DNA from: Albifimbria verrucaria
Taxonomy: Eukaryota > Ascomycota > Sordariomycetes > Hypocreales > Stachybotryaceae
Direction: 5' to 3'
NCBI GenBank assembly: GCA_020081605.1
Contig: JAHREC010000011.1
Location: 124,001 to 188,000, forward strand
Length of the DNA stretch: 64,000 nucleotides
Each line of letters begins with the position of its first letter. Position 1 is the stretch's first letter. Of the stretch, positions 44,430 through 57,000 are shown one piece after another. The position numbers were made by a program, and so were the translations under genes. The notes under the pieces were generated by a model. The model saw nothing but the letters and a program-made list of their open reading frames with translations, was not told the DNA's origin and did not search any database.

Positions 44430-46571
44430 ATGGCCTACTCTGTCGGTGGAATTGAAGTCATTCAGCGGGATTCGCCCGACCCTTCCCAGGCCGCAGCGCA
44501 ATACTCTGGGGTTCGCCGGGAGACAATACTGCTTGCTAGTGGACATCGGAAAACATCTGCTCATCGGGCATTCCGCACAGACACAATCTATGAGCGGGAC
44601 ATCGAAGTTCCTGTTCGTGATGGCACAATTCTTTTAGCTGATATTTACCGACCTGCGGATACAACTGAGAAAGTTCCGATCCTACTGGCTTGGTCACCTT
44701 ATGGTAAAAGTGGCACTGGTCAGTCTATGTTTCTCTTGGGCCGAGACTGGAGGAGATATAACACTCGCTAACCAGTTTTTGGCCGTGCAGGCGCCTTCGC
44801 CGTAGACATAGTTCCAGGTCGAGTCGGTGTTTCACAGTCTAAACTGTCAGGTTATGAATCTTTTGAGGCCCCTGATCCAGCCGAATGGACTGCCAGAGGA
44901 TACGCAGTTGTGAATATCAATCCCAAGGGCTCCTTTGACTCAGGAGGTGATCTTGTGTAAGTTCTTTACGTAAAAATCATACTCCAGGATCAATTTTGTG
45001 TCGGAATTATCATAGACTCATCCTTTCTGGTAGGTGGCATTCTAGCGCAGGCGGTCGTGATGGTTACGATGTAGTCGAGTACCTGGCAACCTTTGAATGG
45101 CCGAACAGCCGGGTCGCTCTAGTTGGAAACTCCTGGCTAGCCATGGTTCAGTGGTTTATTGCTGGAGAGCAGCCGCCTCACTTAGCCTGCATAGCACCGC
45201 TGGAAGGCTCGAGCGATCTTTACCGAGAGAGCCTCTGCCGGGGTGGCGTGCCCAATACAGCATTCTGGGGCTATCTAGAGGAATGCCTCTTCGGTCAGCG
45301 CTCTGTTCAAGAGAGATGACGATAACGCTAATGTCAAGCACAGGGCGGAACAAGGCCGAGGATCCCGTAGCAATGCTGCAAAAGTACCCCTCCAGAATGA
45401 ATACTGGGCTGATAAGAGGGCTGACATGAGCCGAATTCGTGTGCCAGCCTACATCTTGGCTAGTTACTCAACAGGCCTCCATACACTGGGTTCTTTTCGT
45501 GCCTTTGAGGAAATAGGCCATGACAACAAATGGTAAGATATAGCTCAACAGGTAGCATATGTGGCTACGACGCTTCACCAGATTAACTAATACAACGCTC
45601 ACTGCACAGGCTTCGCGTACACCCCACCCAAGAATGGTACGATTTATACTCGAATGAATGTGTCGAAGACCTTCAGCTATACTTTGATTATTTCCTCAAG
45701 GATCGACTTAACGGCTGGGAAAAGACGCCGCGTGTCAGGCTCTCCATCATGCGCTTCAATGGCGTGAGTAAATATTTCTACTTTCTTTCCCGATAGACCA
45801 ATCATCATGCCATGATCTGGATTGCGAGTCGTCTACTAAGATCTTACTAAACGTGCAGGAGCCGGAGCATAACCGGCCTTTTACAAACTGGCCGATTCCC
45901 GAGGCCGAGTACAAGACGCTCTATCTCAGTCAGGACAATTGCCTCCTCGAAAGCCCGCCTCCAGCAGAGGCCACACTCGGTTATCAGTCTGATCACCTAA
46001 GCTTGCAAATTGACGCTCAGGAAGAAGAGCTAAGCTTTGAGTACACTTTTACTCGACGCACATACCTTGTCGGGTATCCCCGTGTGGTTCTACACGTTTC
46101 TACCACTGATAGTGATGATATGGACGTGTTCGTGTGTCTTCGTAAAGCGGACGCTAGCGGCAAGGTGTTGCGCAATATCAATATTCCATTGAAAGACCTA
46201 GGAATGACCGAAGAGGAGGTCCCGCTTGTCAATCCACTTATCCACATCGGCCCAACTGGTATTCTGCGTGCCAGCCATCGCAAGATTGATGCGGCGAAGT
46301 CGTCGCCGCATTGGCCGTTTCATCCCCACGATGAGAAGGCACTACTAGAGCCGGGACAGATTATTAAGCTGGAGATGGGCATCTGGCCGACTGGAATCGT
46401 TTTTGAGAAGGGGAGAGATTAATTTTGCGGGTTGCTGGCCATCCGATGACCTTAGCTGAGTTCGAGCCACTTCGGGGGTTCCAGGCTGGAAATAATGGTC
46501 TTCATAATGTCCATATCGGTGGTCAGTATTTAAGCCATCTTCTTTTACCTTTACTAGTTGAAAATATGTAA
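44430..46571 (+). CDS. CocE/NonD-type alpha/beta hydrolase (X-Pro dipeptidyl-peptidase family)
   Basis: Enzymes of this family cleave esters or amides; bacterial CocE is the type enzyme. The ATG is at 44430. Five introns join in phase: 44719-44790, 44957-45033, 45294-45343, 45533-45609 and 45764-45858. Landmarks are the N-terminal block RDIEVPVRDGTILLADIYRP, SPYGKSG, GYAVVNINPKGSFDSGGD, the nucleophile elbow VALVGNSWLAMVQW (Ser), the late segment ILASYSTGLHTLGS and the His block WLRVHPTQEWYDLY. The C-terminal jelly roll has RTYLVGYPRVVLHVSTTD and, after a frame change at G4 46410-46413, LRVAGHPMTLAEFEPL to the stop at 46571. A second one-base change lies in C4 45387-45390 before NEYWADKRADM. 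Both breaks are homopolymer losses. About 575 aa, full length for the family. Confidence 0.82.
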
Positions 46572-47631
46572 TGTTGAGAAATTAAGATGAATGATACAAT
46601 AAGTTAAGAAGACGAGTGTATTTCGAAAGAATGAATAAGATATATTACAAGGGATAAAAATGATTAATAATCAATATTAATATATCTTACTTTAGTAAAT
46701 TATTATACTAATTATGAAGTATATTATATAATACTCTATTAGAATAATTATTATCTACATATTATTATAGGGACTTATCTCTAAAGTTAAACCAACGCCT
46801 AGGGTAGGCTAATACAAGCCAAGGCACGGCGGGGGTCTCGGTGCGGCACCGCAGTAGGCTGCTTGAGGCATCTGCGACTCGGTAGCTTTGGATGCATCGG
46901 ATGCGCGATACTATGACTGAATATATAAAGGAAGGGGAAAAGCAGATATAGATAATGCTCCAGATTCAATCCAGTCACTTCCGAGACCCTAGCTAGCTCG
47001 CTGAGAGTTCGTAGCTACGGTGTCAACTCATCCTACTTGTTAAACCTTTCAGCCAAAAGATTGGTTGGTTCTAAGCCTATATTTAGTATACCTTATAATC
47101 GGTTTAACACTACTGACTGGCCACTTCCTTACGTGACCCGTGTTAAACCGGCGCAAAAATGCACACGCGGTGTGAATGAGTAAGACAAGCTACGTTGGAC
47201 ACATTCAAAGGGTCACGTTCATGTAAAATATGCTTTACGCTAATTAACCTATATAAATATCAAGAAAGAGGTGTAAAAGTCAGATAATTAATCAAGCATC
47301 AATTTTTTCGCCTGTACGGTTTAACAAGATTATATCCGATACTTAAGTGAAGCCTTTACAAAATCAATAATGCCTAGAGCGAGACACAGCGACTCTCCTG
47401 AGCTGGTCCCTATCTGTGATCTAGTACATGCGAACTAGAGTCGTGTGTCGGACCAGTTCAGGGTTGGCACCGGGCTGGAACCATTTGACTGAGTTCCTGA
47501 ATTCCAAGTACCTACAGCCCAAGCTTCAGGGCAGCCATGCTGAGAACATCTGTTAAAGGTTTATACCCAACAGTCGCGATACTAGGTAAATATCCAGATA
47601 GACAAACAAACATCCTTTTACAATATTCTGG
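46572..47631. other. Intergenic, AT-rich in its first part
   Basis: No gene. The 46600-46780 segment is AT-rich (ATTATTA-type words). The rest is mixed and shows nothing recognisable. Confidence 0.45.
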
Positions 47632-48855
47632 TTAATTCGGAAAAGGCCGGTCTTGAATGAGATTCTCTCCATCCCAGAGGGGTCCTCCAGGATAGATGTA
47701 GTCTCCATAGAAAGCAAACGGGTCGCTGTCGTTGATAAACATATTCATACCTATGAAGCCAGTCAGTAAACCCAGGACAAAGCTGTAGAAGATGAATGTT
47801 CTTACCAATTCCTGTTGTAGTATAGTCTTCAGGAATTCGGATTCCTTTCGGTAGCGACCCGGCGATTTTGCTCTCAACCTCGATTTGTACACATGCGGCA
47901 TAAGTCTGGGCATACTTATAAATTGTTTCGTGGTCCAGGTCTTGATATTTGATAAGAAGACCTGGCCAAACCGAGTCAATTCGAAGCAAGTACTGACCTG
48001 CGGGTGTCTGTTGTGGTAAACTTAAATAGTACTAGATCAAATCAGTAAAGGCAGTTCTTTCTGGCTTGGTGACAATCCAGACTCACTCGCGGAGGAGACC
48101 CCTGGAACTGACTATTGTTGTTCGCCAGCCACGTAAATGGTTCATCTGGACCTGCTCAGGGTGCGAGTCCTAAAGTGTGGATTTTGACCCATTCACCACT
48201 ACCATCATATTCACGCACATTTAACCCACTTGGAACTTGCGAAAGGGATGCAATGAGCGGTCCATCGTGATAAACACGGTTAAACTTTTTAAGAGTCAGA
48301 ATTTCGATTTCAAATTTACAAGGAAATTATGAAATCACTTACCCAGGCATCGTTCGAATCCGTCCTACAGATACCTCTTCCTTCTGGGCAACCGCCCCAA
48401 TATGTCTTCGGTGGGAACCAACCGCCATTTTCTGGGGTGCACTTGTAGCAACGAATTCGAACTTGTCTCCTGCCTTTACTTGCAAGACTTCGGTAGCAGC
48501 GGCATGCGCCATATTGTCTCTTCCACACCGGGATGAATTCGGGAAGTCCGTATCAGGCCATGTTGGATCATGCCACCAGCGCTCACGGAAGTCTGAAAAC
48601 GGCGTACCGAGTTCCTCAAACGGCTCAGTCTTGTTCCTGCCCTATGCTCAGAGAAATCATACCACTAATGGACTTTTAGAGCATACCTAATAAACTGAAA
48701 TGGTTTTGCCCATTCGCCATTGAGAGATAGACGAACAAAGGTATCTTTTCCCAAGTCAGACCACTAGCGCTTCTCGCGAGTCAACCTGACTTACTATGGC
48801 CATCTACAAGCTGGTTACCAGCCAAAAGCATAAAAGCACATGTAAAGAACCACAT
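47632..48855 (-). CDS. AA9-like lytic polysaccharide monooxygenase, with an in-frame TGA
   Basis: AA9 enzymes are secreted copper oxidases that cut cellulose or hemicellulose. The ATG at 48855-48853 begins a signal peptide of about 19 residues (CAFMLLAGNQLVDG). Cleavage would expose an N-terminal His (HNTFVRLSLNGEW), the family's histidine-brace residue; the first intron falls just after this His codon. Later exons give SRCGRDNMAHAAATEVLQVK, AGDKFEFVATSAP, YHDGPLIASLSQVPSG, EWVKIHTLGL, EPFTWLANNNSQFQGSPPR, TPAGQYLLRIDSVWPGL and YAACVQIEVES (with the conserved Q-x-Y), ending in DYIYPGGPLWDGENL. A TGA interrupts the exon between HTLGLAP and AGPDEPF (about 48160), and the frame also slips near 48415. 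The second copper His is not obvious, so activity is uncertain. Alternative: a non-catalytic AA9-like protein. Confidence 0.72.
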
Positions 48856-50065
48856 AGTGACTTGAATGATTGGAATAGTTGACTGAGTGTTGATCTGAGT
48901 TTCTGCAGGTGGTCTTTATAAAAGATCGACCTCTGAGAACTCGTCAACTCCAAGATTGAGCTCTGTTAATTCGTCAATGCCTAGTAGTGGCCAAATGCCG
49001 GCCATGGCTAGGCTTGATGCCACCCAAACATTCACCACTTAATCTATAGAATGTGGAATAGGTGGCAGGGCAAGCAATCAAGAATTAGAATGCTGCTGAT
49101 AATACTATAGCATATAGTGTTTGGCAACCTTCTTAGCGATCCATCCGGATTTAATGTCTCCGCGATGCCTATTTAGGGCCTGGAAGTGCATCTTGATTTG
49201 AGGCTAATATAATTGCAAGCTCACATGTACCGTCAATGTCGCAGTGTAAGTCCGAGCTTCGAGTCCGAGAGAAGGGCGATATTGATGATACAGTCCCGTC
49301 TCTAATATTTGAGTTACCAAACATGAATACGATTAACGAACCGCGCAATGGTTTCGATCATGATATTTAAGAGGCCACTGGACATGGTGGTTTGCTGTAC
49401 GATCAGAAAATTATAATGGGAATGAGTAGCTGCTATTCAAAAGCGTGCAATACCTGAAACAGTGTCAAAATCTCCTTGTGTATTAAAAACGAGGTAGGGA
49501 TGCTCTCAGTACCAGAAAGCAAATCTGCAGGAGGAGCCTAGCACTCCACAGCTCCCCATAATCAGTAAAGCTATCAGACTCCATACACGCATTAAGATAA
49601 AATATTGAAGGAAGTGTAGAGTTTATTAGAGACAAGACGGTTGCCCACTCGGCTTAGGCCAGTGGAAGACGGCCACCTGTAGTCACTGGCAGGTTGTTTT
49701 TAGCGGGCAGTAGAGGGTAGTGGGTTGATGGCAAAACTTTTGTTACGAAAACTCGTTAAGTATAGGATAGTCAAGTAATTACGGGTGGCATCTAGTGTAT
49801 TGCAAGACTTCATCATGCCGAACACAGCTAGGCTGCGTTGGCGCAACATTGACTATTGGATGGGGGTCTATGGAGATCACATGCCAGGGCGACCAGTGCC
49901 ACCAGCGTACTTTCCCATAACAGCTTTCCACAGGAGCTCCAATCGCGGCTATGGCAATAGTAACATGTTGATACTACATGGATGATGTTTTCCTGAACAA
50001 ACTCAGAGAGAAAATCTATCTCCTGATCGTTTTAATCCCAAGTTGTAAGTCCGCCATCTTTTGAC
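48856..50065. other. Intergenic region
   Basis: About 1.2 kb between two minus-strand secreted-protein genes. It includes the LPMO promoter. One open frame at 49785-49985 on the plus strand lacks motifs. Nothing else seen. Confidence 0.4.
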
Positions 50066-50580
50066 TTAGCACTTGGGACCATTATGGTTTGTATCGTAGA
50101 AGCAGCACATCCTGTCAATAATCTGGCGAGGGAAGACATTGACCACATACAGGGCTAGATTGATGCCCGAATTCGTTATGCACTTCACCGATTCACCAGC
50201 AGCAGGCCACCTGGTTACATACGCAATTTCGTATGGGGTGCCTGACTTCAGTTTTAGTCGATAGTTATTTCGTGAGGTTCGTAAAGTTATGAGTGCGACT
50301 TACCAGGGTTGACGTAGCCCCTCCAGAGCCCGTCAATTGGCTGTTCAATCAGAAAGATTGCCTGCTCAGGAGCGTTGCCATCCCAGCCCTTGGACACAAG
50401 TACCCAATCCATATCATATACTCCTCTACGTTCAAGGGTTTCGTCACCAGGAACTTCACGAAATTGACCTCCAGGAATGGGGTTTTCGTATGAACCTGCA
50501 GGAGCGGAAGAAACCTCCACTGTCGCTGCAAGACTGTAGCCAAGCAGCGCGGCAGTTGACAGGAGGGTTTTGGCGTGCAT
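50066..50580 (-). CDS. Small secreted protein with one Kex2-like site, intact
   Basis: A 150-residue predicted secreted protein of unknown family. The ATG at 50580-50578 begins a clear signal peptide (MHAKTLLSTAALLGYSLAA), followed by a roughly 30-residue pro-like segment ending in a dibasic Arg-Arg (DETLERRG), the kind of site cut by Kex2. The mature part is rich in aromatic and acidic residues (VYDMDWVLVSKGWDGNAP). A 62-nt intron (50242-50303, GTAAGT donor, CAG acceptor) joins in phase to the second exon, which carries Cys residues (SVKCITNSG, DRMCCFYD, and a terminal Cys). Four Cys could form two disulfides. No frameshifts or premature stops. Candidate effector or antimicrobial; too few repeats to be a dikaritin precursor. 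Confidence 0.72.
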
Positions 50581-50934
50581 TGTGGGCTGGTTTCTTCGCT
50601 TTGGGATGGGCGAGGAAAGGGATAAAGAAGCCAGGATCTCTGCTCGCTGGAATCGTGACGGGTTATATAGTATTTTCGGGTAGGTTGGAGTGGGTCAGGC
50701 CAGATGTTCTCAATCGAGCTTGAATATTCGAGTGCTATTATTATTCTTCATTTCGTGTATTTGTCCAAGATAATCCAGCGGTGTAATGAAAGTCAGCGAA
50801 GGTGAATTTTCTCGGGGTCCTTCCTTAATATCTCACTTAGACGAGTTTTCCATGCAGGCATGCAGCACTTTAGCTGACTCGCTTACTTACCGAGTAGATA
50901 ACGTTGATTTTCTACTCAGATGCTCATCATACTC

Positions 50935-51250
50935 TATAGATTTCTTTTAATACTGGACATTATATAATTCGTTCATTTATAGGTTTATTATAATTAAGAA
51001 TATATTATTAAGCTTTAAAATAAGAATGCCAAAGATAAAATTAAATATATATATATTATTTTTAGTATAAGTATAGTTTATAGTTGGCAAATTATTATTG
51101 ATATATTAGACACTAATATATTACAGAGAGAATTTTATTAATTATATAATATCACTTACCTCAATATAAACTTACTCTCATTGTATCCTAATCAATTCAG
51201 TGTATAAACCGTATAATGTTAAATAATATATTGGTAATGTACTTAAAAGG
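50935..51250. other. AT-rich block
   Basis: Roughly 300 bases of strongly AT-rich sequence (TATATATATTATT type) without open frames, similar in character to the blocks at 19.7, 24.1 and 46.6 kb. Confidence 0.55.
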
Positions 51251-52070
51251 GTTGGAGACGAGGCAGAGGAGAGGCTTAGGGAATCGCAAGAAAACCAAAA
51301 GAATACATCGATACCGATTGAAGAGTTATCTCAGAGGAATACTAGGGAGTGGGGAAAAGATGTGACAAAGTCTGCAAAGAGGAAGTGCCGAAATATTCAT
51401 TATAGACTTAAATTGAGTTATAGCAATTATTCAGGTATTGTATTTTAATACCTTCCACTTTATTTTTATCCTTAGCCGATCACAGACTTGCAATTTATTA
51501 TTGATGGCTATTCTTATAGCGCAGACGAATAATGCCCGTATCTCTTCCAAGTCAAGCAGTGAATAGGAAGGTGAAGCATCTTCTGTTGTCCTCAAACCTA
51601 CAGACTGGCTATTCGTTGAACAATTCATCGGCACATTCGCACACCCTGTTCGTTTCTGCTTCAATACCTAGCAATTTCTTCGCTATTTTATGCCCGATTG
51701 TTGCGGCGAGGGGCAATTGTGTTCCCTTCGTGTGGATGCTGTTGACTAATCACGGCTCGACCGTTGGCAGTACTTCCTTCCCTATATTACGTTAAAGTCT
51801 CTCCCACTTTGCTTTGTTGCCGATCGGGATCGCCCATATGAAGTCTTGAGCGCCTAGAAGATCTGGTAACCGTTCATCATGGTTGTACATTTTAGTTGAC
51901 CCTTTTTCTACGCATTTGGGCGTCCAACCAGTGGATCGAGTCATTTCCTTGGCTGACTGATTACAATGTCGATAACGAACTTTGGTTGTGCACTCCTCGG
52001 CTGTGTGGTACAAACAACCAAGGCTGCATCTCCTAGGACTGTGTTAACAATACTGAAGCCTCGGCCTTAA

Positions 52071-52319
52071 ATGAACCCAGCTGTCATGGTTAGCGTCTTT
52101 ACTCTGAGCGTTATAGGGGCACCAACAACCCCAAATGAGAGCAATTGCGACCTCAAGGCTCGCCAAGCCAACTTATGCCAAACTTGTCATAGAACATCAG
52201 AATCCGTTGCAGTAGAAAATGCGTCCACCGTTCTTCCTGTTAATAACGGGCATCAACAGAATAGGAAAATACTCAGGAAAGTGGGACCGATGGCTGGGCA
52301 CTGTACAAGATTTAAATAG
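52071..52319 (+). CDS. Possible small secreted Cys-containing protein
   Basis: An 82-codon open frame that starts with a weak signal-peptide-like segment (MNPAVMVSVFTLSVIGAPT) and has five Cys (NCDLKARQANLCQTCHRT and a later GHC). No intron, no neighbour on the same strand and no recognised family. It may be chance or the remains of a longer gene; the only support is the hydrophobic start and the Cys pattern. Confidence 0.25.
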   Translation: MNPAVMVSVFTLSVIGAPTTPNESNCDLKARQANLCQTCHRTSESVAVENASTVLPVNNGHQQNRKILRKVGPMAGHCTRFK

Positions 52320-54085
52320 CGAGAAACGCGCCCAACTATACACTGGTGTGAGTGAACCATAGGGCATGATTTACTTATAACTTGCTTGATTCATCTTCTT
52401 GCTGGCTTGTGCTTTCAGCTTTGATCCGTCTCAGCGTGAAACAGTACGGCAACCATGGTAAATTTGGATCATGCTCCTTGATTTGTGGGGCAGTGGATTT
52501 TGCTGCTGAGTATTTCTCATCTGGGTTAATCGAAGTCCAGACACATTCAAACTCGGATTTGATCGCAATATGCAATATATATCAATCGCTGCTGGGTTGA
52601 AACGATAAGGGTTTCTCCAAGACATAGAGGTATGCGCTATGATCAATTGAGTGTATATAGGCTACTCACTCCAAAGCTGTAACTTCAATGGCAGAAGCCA
52701 TTCGCATGATTCACATCTCCCAAGACGAGACAATTGGAACAACCTCATAACATGACGACTTAGTTAGGCCCGCTATCTACTGTAATTATTGTTGCCTCCA
52801 CTGCAGAAGCTATAGGGTAATGTACACAGGTTAACAGCCAAAGGAACATATCGGTCAACGCCAATTTGTTTGACTCCGCCAACTATGGACGATCTTTGTT
52901 CGTCCTGGCTAAGAAGAATATGTTATATTTAACAAACACTACAGTCTCCTGCTTCTGTAGAAAACAAGAGCGCTTAGTTTGTGAAGGAAAGACACATTTC
53001 TCTATTATGGAGCTGGCAGGGACTATAAGAGATTGCTTCCATCCTCACAACCGAACTGCTACACAGGCCATTACTGTACAGGCTCTGTGCTTAGTAGTCT
53101 AGAACAAAAATACAGCGCTACGGAGTCTCGCATCGGAAACCAGGACTAAGTAAGGGTTAGCCTTCGGGCGTTAGTGTCCGCCTATATCCACATAGTTATG
53201 AATACACTAACAAAGGTACAGGGATCAACTCAGTACCTGCATCAGCCGTCGGAGCTTCTTCGGTTATCTATGAAAGGTTCAGATCCCTTCTTTTTCAAGA
53301 AAAGACTACTTAATATTGTTAGATCAGAAGAGAGAGCGTACATAGTGATCCTATGTGAAATCGAACCGCGAAGCGCTGTAGTATATAACGAATAGGATTG
53401 ATCAAAGAGGGCCTCCCCACATGGTGAAAAAACCATCAGCTAGACTACCGGCTCCGTAAACCATACCAATTACAATTTTCTGTTAACTAAAAGTTTTTTG
53501 AGGTAAAGGCAAGGCTTGGTAATGATTTATGGAAAATTCCATTGTGGATGCTTTTGCATTCTTTCCTCTATCTTTATCAACATAAGTCGAGGATATTATG
53601 ATTTGATAATCGTTGCTAGCCCTATGTTGAAGGATTTATTGCTTTGTCCTAATACTGGCAAGCAAGAATGTAGCATACTGTCGATATATGTTTTCTTCAT
53701 GTTTCATTGTCTAACTAAGGGTGGGTGATGCCGGAAAAAGCACACTGGTGAGGCCATCCTGCAGTTTTATTTCATAGTCTTTCGGTACGTTATTGAGACG
53801 TAATGGAACTCGTCGGCTAAGACCGTAAGACTTTCCCTTGCCACTCTGTTAATCAATGTTGATGACTAGGATAACGAAGGAGCGGTCTCCGCTGCATGCT
53901 TCTCGAAGGATGCGCTAACAAAAACCAAAAGAACCACCGCAGTTAATCATATCATCCTACTCTCGTGTTTGCCGGCTAGAACGGGTTCTAATCCTAGCAA
54001 GGGCGATGAAGAAAAATCAATATATTCTCAACAATCTTCTTTTTTCAAAATATGGCAGTCAGAGCAGTGAAACTCACACGCCAAC
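52320..54085. other. Intergenic region upstream of the chitinase gene
   Basis: About 1.8 kb with only motif-free open frames (for example 52866-53102, 53174-53395 and 53516-53728). No transposon ends or RNA genes were recognised. The last part should hold the chitinase promoter. Confidence 0.4.
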
Positions 54086-57000
54086 ATGTACTCACAAGCC
54101 GGGCGATGGACCGCTTGGAGCGTGGCTAGCCTCTGCTTCTTCTGGTTACTAATCTCCAGCTATGGAGATGCCAGCGCCATACGTCACTCGCGTACCTATC
54201 ATCAGCCTAACACCGTTCCTCGATCTCTTGGCGACGAGCCGGATATTGTCAAGCAATCCACTTCTGACGACTGTATGATCATCACATTCTTCTCCTTCAT
54301 CCAGAGACTGACGTGCCGTAGCATGGCGGGACACGATCAAATTCACCCCAGCCCACCAGGACCCGGCCCAGGCGCCGCCTCAGGCCATACCTGAGATTTT
54401 AGAATTAACATCTGGACTGCAAGTGAACTCGAACTTGAGCTCGCGCGCCGAGCAGCCTGTGAACACGGGCCCGCTCTACTGCAAAGACGGCCCTTGTATT
54501 GACGGAAGGTATGTTAATTTTAGGGAATTTATTCAATGTTTCAAGATGTCCATACAAATTGACACGAGAATAGCTGTTGTGGCAAGCAAGGTATCTGCGG
54601 GTACGGCCCCGATTACTGTGGCGATGGCTGCACCTCGCAATGTAATGCAACCGCTATGTGTGGTGAATACAGCGAAGAGGGAGAAATGCCATGCGGAATG
54701 AAGCTTTGCTGTTCGGCTACTGGCTGGTGCGGAAGTAAGTATCAAAAGCAAGCAGAGCATATATAGAGATTTCGTCTTGCTAATGATTTGCAGCCACGGA
54801 AGTCTACTGCCATAATGCTGATCCCCTTCATGGAACCCTCCCGTGCCAACCCGGCTATGGATCCTGCGCTATTACAGGCTCTCCTTCGTGCGCAAGGGAA
54901 GTGGTAGTTCTAAGGGCCGAACGATCGGGTACTACCAGTCTTGGAATGCCAGAGAACGCCTGTGCAATAAGGTTACGCCTAAGCAGCTGAATACAGAAGG
55001 CTACACCCATCTGTTTTACTCCTTCGCCTTTATTAACCCCTTTACATATGAGGTGGCTGAGGCGCACCCGGATGATAAGACCTTGATGAAAGAGTTCACC
55101 GACCTTTCGAAGGGCGGGAAACTCAAGACGTGGATTGCGATTGGTGGCTTTGATATGAGCGAACCCAAGGCGGCCACACACAAGACCTGGTGGGTGAAGA
55201 TCCTATTGACAACCTTATCCTATTGCTAGCCCATGCTAACGGCAAGCCCTTTAAAGGAGCGAGATGGTGTCCTCAAAGGCCAGGCGAGCAACATTTATTG
55301 CTTCGGTCAAGAGATATATGGATACCTACGGGTTCACGGGTGTCGACCTGGACTGGGAGTACCCGGGCGCCCTGGAGCGAGGTGGTAATAAGCTTGCTGA
55401 TACACGCAACTTCTCCCTCTTGCTTAAAGAAATGCGAGCAGCATACGGTACCGCTTATGGCATCAGTCTAACGCTTGCCCTGACTACTGGTACCTACGAT
55501 GGTTCGACGCTAAGGCGATGGAGCCCCATGTTGACTTCTTCGGCTTCATGGCTTACGGTATGACAGTGGCGTAAGTTATTAGATGGACCTATCAGCTAAA
55601 CTGCGGACAGACCTTCATGGTTCATGGGATGCCGACGTTAAGACCTTAGGTAAGAAGGTTCGCGGCCAAGCCGATATTCGAGAGATCGAGAAGAATACGG
55701 TCCCTCTGTGGTTCGATGGACTCAACCCTGCTAAGATTAATTTTGGTCTCGCCCTCTACGGCCGCGGCTACACCCTGGCTGACCCTAGTTGTTCAGACCT
55801 GCTCTGCCCCTTTGCCGGGCCTAGCAAGCCGGCACCCTGCACTAACTTTGAAGGTGTTATGTCTCTTGTCGAGATTGAGCAGCTAATTAAGAAACGGAGA
55901 CTAACGCCTAAGTATCTGCCTGATTCCATGATGAAGCAAATCACTTGGGATGATCAGTGGATCGGCTATGATGATGAGGAAACCTTTAGCGCCAAGAGGA
56001 TTTTGCAGATGGCCTCTGCTTTGGTGGTACTATGATCTGGTCGATTGACTTCCAAGCTACCGGTTCCGGCAAGTGGGTTGACCCCAATACCCATGAACCT
56101 TTGATCCAAAAACTAACGGTCTATAGTGCGGAAGATGAGTATGGTGAGATTGTTTATCTTGACCCAGCTGTATACACCGATAAGCCCGCGCAATGCTCCG
56201 CTCCCTGCCAGTTCGTCCTGCCTCCAAGGGCTCTGCCATCGCAGACAACCATCTCCATTCCTCCCTATGTCACATCCATCGAGATCAAACCGGGGACCAC
56301 GAGCACCCTAACCATCCCCATCACCCCCATCACGACCGATACTCTAGAGTTCTACAACGAGATGATTCCATCTGGCTCTTCTGCGGAGTCGGTCTTTACC
56401 CCTTTGTCAGCCTTTCGATCCGGCCTGTCACGACTACCATTACGCTGCCCGCAGGCGAAACCCAAGTCAGGACGCTTGAGCTGCCGCCCTGGCCTGCCAT
56501 CGTTGGTGTCCGTCCTCCGGATAGTGGAAAGCCGCCAGGGGCTACTGGTGGAGACCTTCCAGGAGTCACAGGCCTCCTACTTCATTCCCTCCCTCTATAG
56601 CTAACCCTACACCTACCTTTGATATCACCTCAAAGCCTCCATATGTCGGTCCTGTTGGCCATCAACTCCCAACTGGGACTTGGCCGGATACTTTGAGGTC
56701 ACCCCGTCCCGACCACAGTCGCTGATGAAGGCGATGATGATGATCCCGAGCACTTCAAAGCGTCATGCAAGCTCTGGTTTTTCACTGTATGTTGTGTGCC
56801 TTGACTTTCCGTCCTCGATTGAACCATACCCTGACATTTGTTTGCCAGCTCTGCATCAGTTGGAGCGAGTTCAACATTAACTTTCAAGGATGGGAATGGA
56901 ACATGCCAGCAGGAGTCTGGGGCCCGTAAGTTCGATTTATTCCCATTCCATGTCATTGTTCACTGATAGCTATTTGTTAAAGTGGCCCGCCACCCATCAA

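Noticed and set aside
45290..45345. Apparent frameshift in the CocE-type hydrolase after LEECLFG
   Set aside because: A 50-nt GT...AG intron (45294-45343) with a CTAAT branch restores the frame, so this is not a lesion.
50066..50580. Considered as the RiPP precursor for the UstYa/tyrosinase pair
   Set aside because: It has only one dibasic site and no repeated core peptide, and lies 10 kb away on the far side of the chitinase gene.
51500..52013. Minus-strand segments that look faintly protein-like (KIAKKLLGIEAETNR)
   Set aside because: Short, interrupted by stops and matching no family I can name; perhaps an old relic but not supportable.
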